From contig OZ252008.1 of assembly GCA_965246995.1 (NCBI GenBank), forward strand, positions 930,001-994,000: a stretch of 64,000 bases of DNA. Reading direction: 5' to 3'. Origin of the DNA: VXRJ01 sp965246995 (lineage in GTDB: Bacteria > Acidobacteriota > Vicinamibacteria > Vicinamibacterales > UBA8438). Made by a program: the position numbers and the translations under genes. Of the stretch, positions 55,073 through 62,875 are shown piece by piece. Under the pieces are notes generated by a model that made no database searches, had not been told where the DNA came from, and saw only the letters and a program-made list of their open reading frames with translations. The number at the start of each line of letters is the position of its first letter. Position 1 is the first letter of the stretch.

Positions 55073-56670
55073 GAGTCTGCGCCGCAGGAGATTCGCCGGA
55101 CGATAGTTGGCCGTCGGCCCACAACCTGACGCACCGCGTCGGGGCGACTTCGCCGGTCAGCGGGCGAGGTCGATTCTCGGCGGCCGGCGAAACGGTCGGC
55201 AAAATCGGCTCCGACGCGCCCCGGGGCTCGCCAGCGGCCACGATTCGCACCGCTGCGCGGCCGTTGCCGGCTTCATACCTCGCGTTTCACATCCCCATCA
55301 GGGGCTGAAGGCGTTTGACGTTCAACGCCAGGCACACCAAGTCCCACTCGCCGCCCGCCGTGGCGAGTCCCCGCAGGCTGAAGCGCCGGAATCCCAGCAC
55401 GTGCTTGATCCAGCCGTGCGGGGCCTCCGACAGCCACTTGCGTTCCGCATACGCCGCCCGGCCCGCCCGCGTCGCCAGTTTCTCCGACATGCGACTCGTC
55501 GCCGGATGCTTCTTGGGGTCGCTGGTCGCCGCCGTCTTACCCTCTCGTCCCGGCGCCACATACCCGTTGACGCCCCGCGTCTCCAGGTCCACCAAGTCCC
55601 GCTCGTTGCAATACCCGGCGTCGGCCAGCACCGTCTCCGGCTGCGCGTCGAACGTCTCCGACACCGCGTCGAGCAGCGCCGGCAACCCGCCCTGGTCACT
55701 CGCGTTCGCCGTCACGTCGGTCGCCACCACCAACTGGTGGTCACCATCCACCGCCACCTGCGCGTTGTAGCACTGCTGGAACCCTTCGTTGCTCGTCTTC
55801 ATGATCCCGCTGTCCGGATCCGTGAAGTTGCTCTGCGCCTTCTCGTCCGGCTCGCCATACCCCCGCTTGTACGGCCGACCGCCCTGCGGGTTCCGACCCT
55901 CGCCCGGCTGCCGCCCGCGCGCGTCGTCCGCCGCCCGCTGCGCCGCCTCCAGACGCGCCTTCGCCGCCCGGATCGCCGCCAGACGATCCTCCCGCCGCCG
56001 CAACTCCGTCGGCAGCTCGTCGCCGCGCACCTCCGCCCCCAACCGCGCATCCTCGGCCGCGTCAGCGTCGTCCGCCGACGCCAGCAGCGCGTCAATCTCG
56101 CCGACCAAGCGACGCTCCTCCTCCTGCATCCGACCGTAGCTCATCGCCTTGCGCTTGCTCGCGTTCGCCCGCACCTTCGTCCCGTCTATCGACAACTTCC
56201 CGAAGCTCGCCAGCCCCAGCTCTTGCGCCAGACGCACCACCTCCACAAACAGTTTCTTGAAGTCCCCAAGGTGCCGCCGACGGAACTCGCACACCGTCCG
56301 GTGTTGCGGAAAGTTGCCCGCCGCCAGCACCCGGAACGCCACGTCCTCTTCCAGCTTCTTCGCGATCCCCCGCGACGAAAACACCCCCGTCGCATACGCG
56401 TAGATCAGCACCTTCACCAGCATCCGCGGCGCATACGGCGCGTTGCGCCGTCCGTCTCCCTCATACGGCGCGTAGAACGCCGTCAGATCCAAACCGTCCA
56501 CCAGGTCGCTCACGTGATGCGCCAAGTGGCCTTCCGGCAGCCACTCCCGCATGTCGGCTGGCAGCAACAGGGTCTGGTCCGGTGCGTAGCGGCGGAACGT
56601 CGTCGACATCAGGTCCTTTCGTCGTCGGATGGTCTGCGATTGTCGCATCCCTTTTCTGCGGCGCAAACTC
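55073..56670. mobile_element. IS1182-family insertion sequence
   Basis: Ends are GAGTCTGCGCCGCAGGA on the left and, in inverted complement, GAGTTTGCGCCGCAGAA on the right: 17 bp with two mismatches. CTAG lies outside both ends (55069-55072 and 56671-56674). One transposase gene lies on the minus strand. Removing both IS elements joins the barrel gene's 3' region to the TonB receptor's upstream region at a single CTAG. Confidence 0.8.
55287..56609 (-). CDS. IS1182-family transposase
   Basis: 440 aa. It begins FRRYAPDQTLLLPADMREWLPEGHLAH, typical for IS1182, and has FGKLSIDGTKVRANAS (first Asp), ETVLADAGYCNE (second Asp) and a C-terminal WDLVCLALNVKRL. The central coiled region is rich in Glu/Arg. 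ATG at 56609 with AAAGGA upstream. Appears complete. Confidence 0.9.
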   Translation of the reverse strand: MSTTFRRYAPDQTLLLPADMREWLPEGHLAHHVSDLVDGLDLTAFYAPYEGDGRRNAPYAPRMLVKVLIYAYATGVFSSRGIAKKLEEDVAFRVLAAGNFPQHRTVCEFRRRHLGDFKKLFVEVVRLAQELGLASFGKLSIDGTKVRANASKRKAMSYGRMQEEERRLVGEIDALLASADDADAAEDARLGAEVRGDELPTELRRREDRLAAIRAAKARLEAAQRAADDARGRQPGEGRNPQGGRPYKRGYGEPDEKAQSNFTDPDSGIMKTSNEGFQQCYNAQVAVDGDHQLVVATDVTANASDQGGLPALLDAVSETFDAQPETVLADAGYCNERDLVDLETRGVNGYVAPGREGKTAATSDPKKHPATSRMSEKLATRAGRAAYAERKWLSEAPHGWIKHVLGFRRFSLRGLATAGGEWDLVCLALNVKRLQPLMGM

Positions 56671-56810
56671 CTAGCTCCGTAACGCGTCCCGGCTGCTGCT
56701 GATCGTTGATTCGTCGCCCGTACTGGCGGTGCGGTAACGCGCACCCGCCGACGGCGCGCAGCAACTGGAGCCAGGTGACGCGAGCTGCGGCTCGCATAGG
56801 GGGAATCGAA

Positions 56811-57568
56811 GTGGAACGGGAGAAGCACAGGCACAGCCACAGAGTGGCGACGATGCTGGCCACCGCCCTTGTGCTGATGGCGATGGCGGCGCCTGCCGTC
56901 GCCCAGGAGACCGGCACGTTGCGCGGCAAGGTGACGTTGACGGAGACGGGCGATCCGGTGCACGAGGATGTGACGGTGACCGCGTCAGTGGGCGGCGCCG
57001 AGACGACGTTCGAGGCGTTCAACGCGGTGACGACGATCGACTCGTTCGACATCGTCGGCGGGGCGGAGGGAAGCCTGGACGATGCGCTGCGCAACGAGCC
57101 GGGCATCGCCAGCCGGAGTTTCGGCCCTGGGTCGAGCCGGCCGGTCATCCGCGGCTTCGACGGCGACCGCGTCCTGATCCTGGAGGACGGGATCAGGACC
57201 GGCGACCTCTCCAGTCAGTCGGGCGACCACGGCGTGACGATCGACCCGAACAGCGCCGAACGGATCGAGATCGTCCGTGGCCCGGCGACGCTGCTATACG
57301 GATCGAACGCCGTGGGCGGCCTGGTGAACGTGGTGACGCCGCACGAGAGCTACCGCGAGTCGCGCTTCGCCGGCACGCGCGCGCAGTTCAACGTGGACGG
57401 CGGCAGCGCCAACCAGCAAGTGGGCACCAACGCAAGTTTGCAGCACGGGCAGGGGAATGTCCTCTTCTGGGCAGGCGGGAGCACCGGAACCACACGTCGT
57501 TCATCAAGGACCTGGCGCCGGAGATTGGCCGCGGCGTGAAGGTGGGCTACTCGGTGCGGTTCTTCTAG
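56811..57568 (+). pseudogene. TonB-dependent receptor reduced to plug plus last strand
   Basis: From a GTG with AGGGGGA upstream, the frame encodes a signal peptide (ending AVAQE) and a normal plug domain (LDDALRNEPGIASRSFG, SRPVIRGFDGDRVLILEDGIR, AERIEIVRGPATLLYGSNAVGGLVNV) and the beginning of the barrel. Near 57480 the frame becomes nonsense, while another frame gives HTSFIKDLAPEIGRGVKVGYSVRFF and a stop, the usual end of such receptors. Roughly 450-500 barrel codons are missing. It lies 140 bp from the IS1182 end, so IS-linked deletion is possible. Confidence 0.8.
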
Positions 57569-57605
57569 CAGCTAGTGCCGTGCGCGAACTGCGGGCAGCA
57601 CGCGC

Positions 57606-58535
57606 CTACGGGTGCAGGACGATGTTGGCGACGACCGGGTAGTGGTCGGAGGGGTACCGCCCGTTGTCATGATCGATGATGGTCTCGACCGAGCGGACCC
57701 CGACGGGCCCGCCCACCAGGATCCAGTCAATCCGCCCCTCGTTTGCCTGCTCCGGTGGAAGGAAGTCGCTCGAGGTGCGCGCGGGACCGATGCGGTGATC
57801 CCCAACCATCCAGGCGTCGCGTAGACCGCTCGCGGTCGCGGCGCGCCACGTGTCGCTCACTTCCGCCATCGCGTTGAAGTCACCGGTGACGACGACCGGC
57901 GTACCTTCGGGCAGGGCGGCGACACGCTCCGCGATCATCGTGGCGGACCCCACCTGCCGCTCCCCCCGCCGCAGCGTGAGGTGCGTGTTGTAGACGTACA
58001 GTCGGCGGTCCGTGGCGATGTGATGAAAGTGCGCCCAGGTAGCGATCCGTGAGACACGGCGGCGGAAGCCGGCGCCGGTCGGCCCGGCGGGTGTCGCCGA
58101 TAGCCAGAAGGTGCCCGACTCGACAGGCAGCAGCTCGCGGTGCCGGTAGAAGATCGGCGTGTGCTCGCTGAGCCCGGCACCGCCATTCAAGCCGCGGTCG
58201 ACACCAAGCCAGCGATAGTCGGGCAGTTTCTCCGAGAGATAGTCGAGCTGCTCGGTGAGCGCTTCCTGCAGGCCGGCCACCTGCGGTGCGATTCCATCGA
58301 TCGTCTCCGCCACCAGGGCACGGCGATGCGGCCAGCCGTTCTCACCATCTTCCGCGCTGTTGCCCGACGTCCGGATATTGAACGTCATGACGGTAAGAGG
58401 GAGGGGCTCCACCTGCGCGGCGGGCGCGGCCGGAACCGCGACGGCCAGAACCACCGCGAGAATCGCAGCCACGGCGAGGACGGTCATGGCCGTACGGGCG
58501 GCCCCCCGCCGCGCACGGCGATGCTCCATCGACAC
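57606..58535 (-). CDS. Exported endonuclease/exonuclease/phosphatase-family protein
   Basis: 309 aa with an N-terminal signal or anchor (about 15-42). The DNase I-like motifs are complete: MTFNIRTSG, GLQEALTEQ (catalytic Glu), VYNTHLTLR, VVTGDFNAM, IDWILVG and SDHYPVVA (catalytic His). The substrate may be nucleic acid, phospholipid or inositol phosphate. It is divergent from the P-type ATPase, about 70 nt away. Confidence 0.85.
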   Translation of the reverse strand: MSMEHRRARRGAARTAMTVLAVAAILAVVLAVAVPAAPAAQVEPLPLTVMTFNIRTSGNSAEDGENGWPHRRALVAETIDGIAPQVAGLQEALTEQLDYLSEKLPDYRWLGVDRGLNGGAGLSEHTPIFYRHRELLPVESGTFWLSATPAGPTGAGFRRRVSRIATWAHFHHIATDRRLYVYNTHLTLRRGERQVGSATMIAERVAALPEGTPVVVTGDFNAMAEVSDTWRAATASGLRDAWMVGDHRIGPARTSSDFLPPEQANEGRIDWILVGGPVGVRSVETIIDHDNGRYPSDHYPVVANIVLHP

Positions 58536-58592
58536 AGTCTACAGGCGGGTGCGGACAGTTGCGCGCGGCGGCGGGCAGCGTGATGCATCGGA

Positions 58593-58598
58593 TAAAGT
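58593..58598 (+). promoter_or_regulatory. Candidate leaderless-type -10 box of the P-type ATPase
   Basis: TAAAGT lies 7 nt before the GTG at 58606. It overlaps an alternative GTG at 58597, so only the downstream start fits this box. Confidence 0.3.
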
Positions 58599-58605
58599 GA
58601 GAGAA

Positions 58606-60843
58606 GTGGGGACCACGGCAACAGGCGACCTGACGACCGAGCAACTCGACTTTCGGGTCGAAGGACTCGACTGCACCGAGGAAGCGAAGCTGATCCGGCG
58701 CGAGCTCAAGGGCCGTGCCGGCATTTGCGACATCTCGTTCCACATCATCGAGGGACGGATGACGGTGGATGTCGACCGGTCGCTCTGCGGTCCCGATGAG
58801 GTGACCGCGGCGGTCGAACGGGTCGGCATGAAGGCACACCGCTGGACGCCGGAAGCCGGCGACACTGTGACGCCGTCGGCCGCCTCGTTCTGGGAGATGT
58901 ACGCCCGCCATGTGCTGGTCAGCATCAGCGGCGTGGCACTCGTCGGCGCGCTCGCGTGGCACGGACTGGAGACCGGGAGGGTTACGGCGGCGCTGCTCGC
59001 GCACGACCACGGCGGCGCGGGCCTGGAGCCCGCCGTCCTCGCGCTCTTCCTCGTTGCGATCGTCTCCGGATTGTTCCATTCCACCCCCGCCGCAGTCCGT
59101 TCGCTCGCCCGGCTTCGCCCCGACATGAACGCCCTCGTGCTCGTCTCGGTAGTGGGCGCCGTCACGCTGGAAGAGTGGGCGGAAGCGGGAACCCTGGCTT
59201 TCCTGTACGGCCTGTCCGGCCTCATCGAGAACTGGAACGCGTTGCGCGCGCGGAAGGCCATCGGGTCGCTCATCCGGATATCGCCCGCGACCGCGTCGGT
59301 AATCCATGGCGAGCACGAACACCGCATGACGGTCGACCGCGTGGAGGTCGGCGCGCACGTCCGGGTCCGGCCGGGCGAACGGATCCCCTGCGACGGTGTG
59401 GTTACCGCCGGCAGTTCGTACGTCGATCAGGCACTCGTGACTGGCGAGTCGGCGCCAGCCTGGAAAACGGCGGGCGATCCGGTGTTCGCGGGCACCGTGA
59501 ACGGGCACGGCGTGGTCGACTTGCGTACGACGCGGCCGGCGTCCGATACGACGCTCGCGCGGATCATCCGGATGGTGGGCGAGAGTCACCACCACCGGGC
59601 GCAGTCGGAGCGGTTCATCGACACGTTCGCGCGGTACTACACGCCGCTGACGTTCGTCGTCGCGGCAGGGGTCGGCTGCGTTCCGCCGCTGCTATTCGGC
59701 GGCGCCTGGGACTTCTGGTTCTACCAGGCGATGCTGATCCTGCTGATTTCCTGCCCGTGCGGCCTGGCGATTTCGACACCAGTCACCATTGCGGCCGGCC
59801 TCTCGGCGGCAGCACGGCGCGGCGTGCTGATCAAGGGGGGAATCCACCTTGAATCGCTCGCTCGCGTCCGCGCCTTTGCCTTCGACAAGACCGGTGTCGT
59901 GACACAGGGCGCCCCCGAGGTGCGCGAACACCGACCGGTCGGCGGGCGGACCGAGGAGGAAGTGCTGTCTCGTCTGCTCGCCATCGAGTCGCGGAGCGAG
60001 CACCCGCTTTCGCGTGCCATCGTCCGTTACGCGCACGAGCGTGGCGTGGAACCGCCGGAACTGAGCGACTTCGAGGCAATCGAGGGCCGCGGCGCCGAAG
60101 CGACGGTTGACGGTGAGGCCTTCTGGGTCGGCAGCGTCCGGTTTGCCCGCGAGAAGCTGGGACCCGACCGTCTCCCGCGCGAGTTGACGGAACTGCCTGC
60201 CGCCGACCGGACCGTGGTCGTCTGCGGCACGGGCGACGACGCCTGGTCGGTGGTGACGATTTCGGACCCGGTCCGTCCCGAAGCAGCCTGGACGATGGCA
60301 CGCCTCGGCGAGCAGGGAATCCGCCCGGTACTCCTTACCGGCGATAACACGGTGACCGCCCGGAGCGTCGCCGAGCGCGTCGGGTTGGAGGATGTTCGCG
60401 CCGAGCTGCTGCCGGAAGAGAAGGCATCCGCCATCGCTGAACTGGGTGGCCAATACGGCACCACCGCGATGGCGGGGGACGGCATCAACGACAGCCCGGC
60501 GCTGGTCGCTTCCACCGTCGGCATCGCCATGGGCGACAATGCGACCGATCTGGCCGTCGAATCAGCCGATGTCGTGCTGATGCGCCACGACCTGCGTTTG
60601 CTCCCGTTTCTCGTCGATCACGCCCGCCGCGCGCGCAACCGCATCATCGAGAACATCGCCCTGGCGTTGGGCGCCAAGGCGCTTTTCCTGATCGTCATGG
60701 CCCTCGGCGCCGCCACGTTGTGGATGGCTGTCGCCGCCGACATGGGCGCCTCGCTGCTGGTCACTTTCAACGGGCTCCGCATGCTGCGTCAGCCACCCAC
60801 CGACGGCAGCGCCCCCGCCGACCTCGCCCCGCAGGACGCGTAG
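58606..60843 (+). CDS. P1B-type heavy-metal ATPase with DKTGV variant
   Basis: 745 aa. An N-terminal HMA-like domain has a single Cys (VEGLDCTEEAKL, C23). Then come the A-domain motif VTGESAP, the CPC metal site (SCPCGLAIS, C383 and C385), the HP motif SEHPLSRAI, and MAGDGINDSPAL, as in Zn/Cd/Pb exporters. The phosphorylation motif reads DKTGVVT near residue 427 instead of the nearly invariant DKTGT(L/I)T. The phosphorylated Asp is kept. The start is uncertain (GTG at 58606 or 58597). Substrate metal and activity remain open. The RND pump at the window end may share its role. Confidence 0.85.
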   Translation: MGTTATGDLTTEQLDFRVEGLDCTEEAKLIRRELKGRAGICDISFHIIEGRMTVDVDRSLCGPDEVTAAVERVGMKAHRWTPEAGDTVTPSAASFWEMYARHVLVSISGVALVGALAWHGLETGRVTAALLAHDHGGAGLEPAVLALFLVAIVSGLFHSTPAAVRSLARLRPDMNALVLVSVVGAVTLEEWAEAGTLAFLYGLSGLIENWNALRARKAIGSLIRISPATASVIHGEHEHRMTVDRVEVGAHVRVRPGERIPCDGVVTAGSSYVDQALVTGESAPAWKTAGDPVFAGTVNGHGVVDLRTTRPASDTTLARIIRMVGESHHHRAQSERFIDTFARYYTPLTFVVAAGVGCVPPLLFGGAWDFWFYQAMLILLISCPCGLAISTPVTIAAGLSAAARRGVLIKGGIHLESLARVRAFAFDKTGVVTQGAPEVREHRPVGGRTEEEVLSRLLAIESRSEHPLSRAIVRYAHERGVEPPELSDFEAIEGRGAEATVDGEAFWVGSVRFAREKLGPDRLPRELTELPAADRTVVVCGTGDDAWSVVTISDPVRPEAAWTMARLGEQGIRPVLLTGDNTVTARSVAERVGLEDVRAELLPEEKASAIAELGGQYGTTAMAGDGINDSPALVASTVGIAMGDNATDLAVESADVVLMRHDLRLLPFLVDHARRARNRIIENIALALGAKALFLIVMALGAATLWMAVAADMGASLLVTFNGLRMLRQPPTDGSAPADLAPQDA

Positions 60844-61679
60844 CATGGCAGACGGGGATCGGTCAGCGGGTGGCCGAGGTGAATGTCGTGGGATTGAGTC
60901 TTCACGACCTCGGTGCAACGCTCCCGGCCTGGATTTATAGGTGCGCCACCGCTCGAGGCGCCGGTTCTCCTCCCGCACCGCCACCGCCCGCTCGAACCGC
61001 TTTGTCGTCTCGCCTCGAGCAGCCATGCGTAGGCCACCCGGCCCAGGTGCACACCGGGGTCCAGCTCCGCCGCCCTAGCCAGGTCGCCGCGCTCAAGCGC
61101 CTCGCGGTGCTGCTCGGTCAGCGACCGGCGATCTATTCGTTCCGGGCTCCCAGCGCGGCCGAGGTCGCCGCCGACAAGTTCCGCTGTGGCCTCGACAGGT
61201 TCCTTTGAACGAAACCGAGATCGGGAGCTGTTCGGAATGGAGCCGCGGTGAGTCAACGCTGAACCGGGGTACGTGTAAGCACCGGTCACGGGCGCCCTAG
61301 CAAGGTGCCGGAGCTTGCGCTTTGTGCGTGGGCGGAATTGCCGACATTTCTACAAACGTCAAGTCCCGACCAGACCCCGGTCAATCCGAACATCTAGCGG
61401 TCAGTGCGAGCTGCAGCGCCGCAACATCTAGCCGGTTTCTACCCCGCGTCCGGAGTTTCGGCGCGGCGTACCGCCGGTCGTTAGATTTGTGCCGCTATGC
61501 CCCCCACCGAGGACGGCACGTCCTTGACGCGGGCCCGTCCAGGCCGATCACCGCCGGGGCATTGCTCGGCCGGAAACTGTAGCCGCAAAGGGACCTGTCG
61601 CACGCTACTCTGTGAACGGCACGCCCGCTGTGCGTCACGTGCGCATCCCGTGTGCTACGGCTCGTCGCAGCGCGGAACT
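60844..61679. other. Gene-poor stretch, probable degraded DNA
   Basis: I see no convincing gene in these roughly 830 bp. A minus-strand open frame around 61000-61290 holds a helix-like segment LTEQHREALERGDLARAAELDPG, and another frame nearby holds RFERAVAVREENRRLERWRTY. They could be two halves of one frameshifted gene, but I recognise neither. AACATCTAGC occurs twice (near 61389 and 61423). Nothing resembling an RNA gene or CRISPR was seen. Confidence 0.5.
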
Positions 61680-61899
61680 CTACACGCGAAAGGCTCCGAA
61701 ACCAGTTGACGAAGGGGCGTGACAGCGGGCTCGCGGGGTCCAGGAATCGATGTCTTACGGCTTCGTGCAGCCGAGCACCCGGTTCGTCCTGCCACGCGAG
61801 CCACGTGTAAATCTCTGCCTTCCTCTCGTGGACATCCCTGAATGGAGCCCCTTGGCGTCTGGACTCGGCAACACAATTTCGGGCCAGTTCGTACAGAGC
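61680..61899 (-). pseudogene. DUF3226-like C-terminal fragment
   Basis: About 73 codons on the minus strand resemble the end of DUF3226 proteins: FRDVHERKAEIYTWLAWQDEPG, LHEAVRHRFLDPASPLSRPFVNWFRSL. The rest of the gene is absent. It begins where an ABC ATPase fragment stops, in a different frame, so this is the product of a deletion or rearrangement. Family assignment is from memory of the HTWLAWQ-type motif. Confidence 0.5.
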
Positions 61900-62153
61900 G
61901 CGGGGCCGCGCCGTCGGGGCGGAAGGTTCTCGACCGGCTTCCCGTCTATCCGGACGGCGCCGGATGTTGGCGTCTCGAAGCCGGCCAGCATCATCAGGCA
62001 CGTGGTCTTGCCGGAACCGGATGGGCCGAGCAGTGTCAGAAACTCGCCCTTGCGCACGGAGAGGAGGTCGCGCACAACGAGCGTCCGCCCGTCGAAGCTC
62101 CTGCTGACCTGATCGAACTCGACGTACTCCGGTTCGTGGCCTGCTGCTGTCAT
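61755..62153 (-). pseudogene. ABC transporter ATP-binding protein, N-terminal fragment
   Basis: The first 80 codons match a spermidine/putrescine-type (PotA-like) ATPase: VRKGEFLTLLGPSGSGKTT (Walker A), CLMMLAGFETPTSGAVRIDG, VENLPPRRRG. Homology then stops. The Q-loop, signature and Walker B are missing, and the remaining codons read through the DUF3226 fragment in a wrong frame. Its ATG overlaps the PIN-toxin stop as ATGA, so it could still be translated as a stub. Confidence 0.75.
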
Positions 62154-62551
62154 GCGTCGAGAATCGTCACGTCCAGATCCGCAATTTGCCGGAAGTGCTG
62201 ATCGAAGGTCAGGAGATGACCGCTGCATTCCAGCGTTGCCGCCGCAATCCAGACGTCGTTGATTGGGATCGGCGTGCCCGCACGGCGCAACGCCGCAGCG
62301 ATGCGCCCATAGTGACGCGCCGTCTTGCGTGTCACTGCCATGATGCTCACGAACGGTTCGTCGAGAAAGTCCGCCAGAACCTGCTGATTCTCGCGTGCGC
62401 GTTGTCCCAGCGCGAACCCCGCTTCCAGTTCACCCAGCACAGGAACCGGTACGACGACGACGCTGGCCTGCGCAATGAGGTCCAGCGCGGCGTCATGTCC
62501 TGCCCGGAAGTGCGAGTACGCGCTCGTGTCCAGAACGAGCCGATCGGTCAG
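62150..62551 (-). CDS. PIN-domain toxin (VapC-like) without a standard start codon
   Basis: 133 aa if read from a CTG at 62551. The PIN-domain acidic residues are all present: LVLDTSAYS near the start, VLGELEAG, PINDVWIAAATLE and LLTFDQHF. Such toxins are Mg2+-dependent RNases neutralised by the antitoxin encoded just upstream. No ATG, GTG or TTG occurs in frame before LVLDTS. CTGACC overlaps the antitoxin stop exactly where a GTGA or ATGA coupling would be expected, so a start-codon mutation or a CTG start is likely. The first ATG (62440) would lose the first catalytic Asp. Confidence 0.7.
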   Translation of the reverse strand: MTDRLVLDTSAYSHFRAGHDAALDLIAQASVVVVPVPVLGELEAGFALGQRARENQQVLADFLDEPFVSIMAVTRKTARHYGRIAAALRRAGTPIPINDVWIAAATLECSGHLLTFDQHFRQIADLDVTILDA

Positions 62552-62799
62552 TGGTTCCCCCAGTCCCTCTCGTCGACCACCCGTTGTTCGTTCAGTAGCG
62601 CATTGAACCGCCGCAGGTCGTCCGGCGTCCAGGTGACGTACCGATGAAGCCGTTCCCGGCGTGCATCCACCCCGACCGCCTGCCGGAGAAGCGCCAGAAC
62701 GGTGCTGTTCAAGCTCTCTCCCCGCTCGGCGCTGATGGCTCGCAGCCGCTTCGAGAGTGCCGCATCGACATTGCGCAGGGTCAGTTGTGCAGATGGCAT
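62548..62799 (-). CDS. Ribbon-helix-helix antitoxin (FitA/VapB-like)
   Basis: 83 aa. The N-terminus AQLTLRNVDAALSKRLRAISAERGESLNSTVLALLRQAVG is an Arc/FitA-type ribbon-helix-helix DNA-binding domain. The acidic/aromatic tail RVVDERDWGNH would bind the toxin. A strong promoter and a palindrome overlap its start, as expected for autoregulation. The toxin frame begins 4 bp before its end. Confidence 0.85.
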   Translation of the reverse strand: MPSAQLTLRNVDAALSKRLRAISAERGESLNSTVLALLRQAVGVDARRERLHRYVTWTPDDLRRFNALLNEQRVVDERDWGNH

Positions 62800-62837
62800 G
62801 ACAGCATGACTCTACTGACGTGGTGTCATGCTGTCAA
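62799..62837 (-). promoter_or_regulatory. Promoter and operator of the toxin-antitoxin pair
   Basis: On the minus strand, TTGACA (62837-62832), a 17-bp spacer, TAGAGT (62814-62809) and then 9 nt to the antitoxin ATG: a near-consensus promoter with a leaderless-type layout. TGACAGCATGAC (62799-62810) and GTCATGCTGTCA (62825-62836) form a perfect 12-bp inverted repeat around the -10. It overlaps the -35 and the start region, so binding would block transcription. Confidence 0.75.
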
Positions 62838-62875
62838 TTGTCGCGGACGTGGCGCGTGCGCGAACACATCGTCCG

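Noticed and set aside
53711..56702. Two long plus-strand open frames in the IS pair
   Set aside because: Antisense to the two transposases; Arg/His/Pro-rich.
61389..61433. Direct repeat AACATCTAGC
   Set aside because: Ten bases, two copies, no spacer regularity or flanking structure; not a CRISPR and not clearly an IS remnant.
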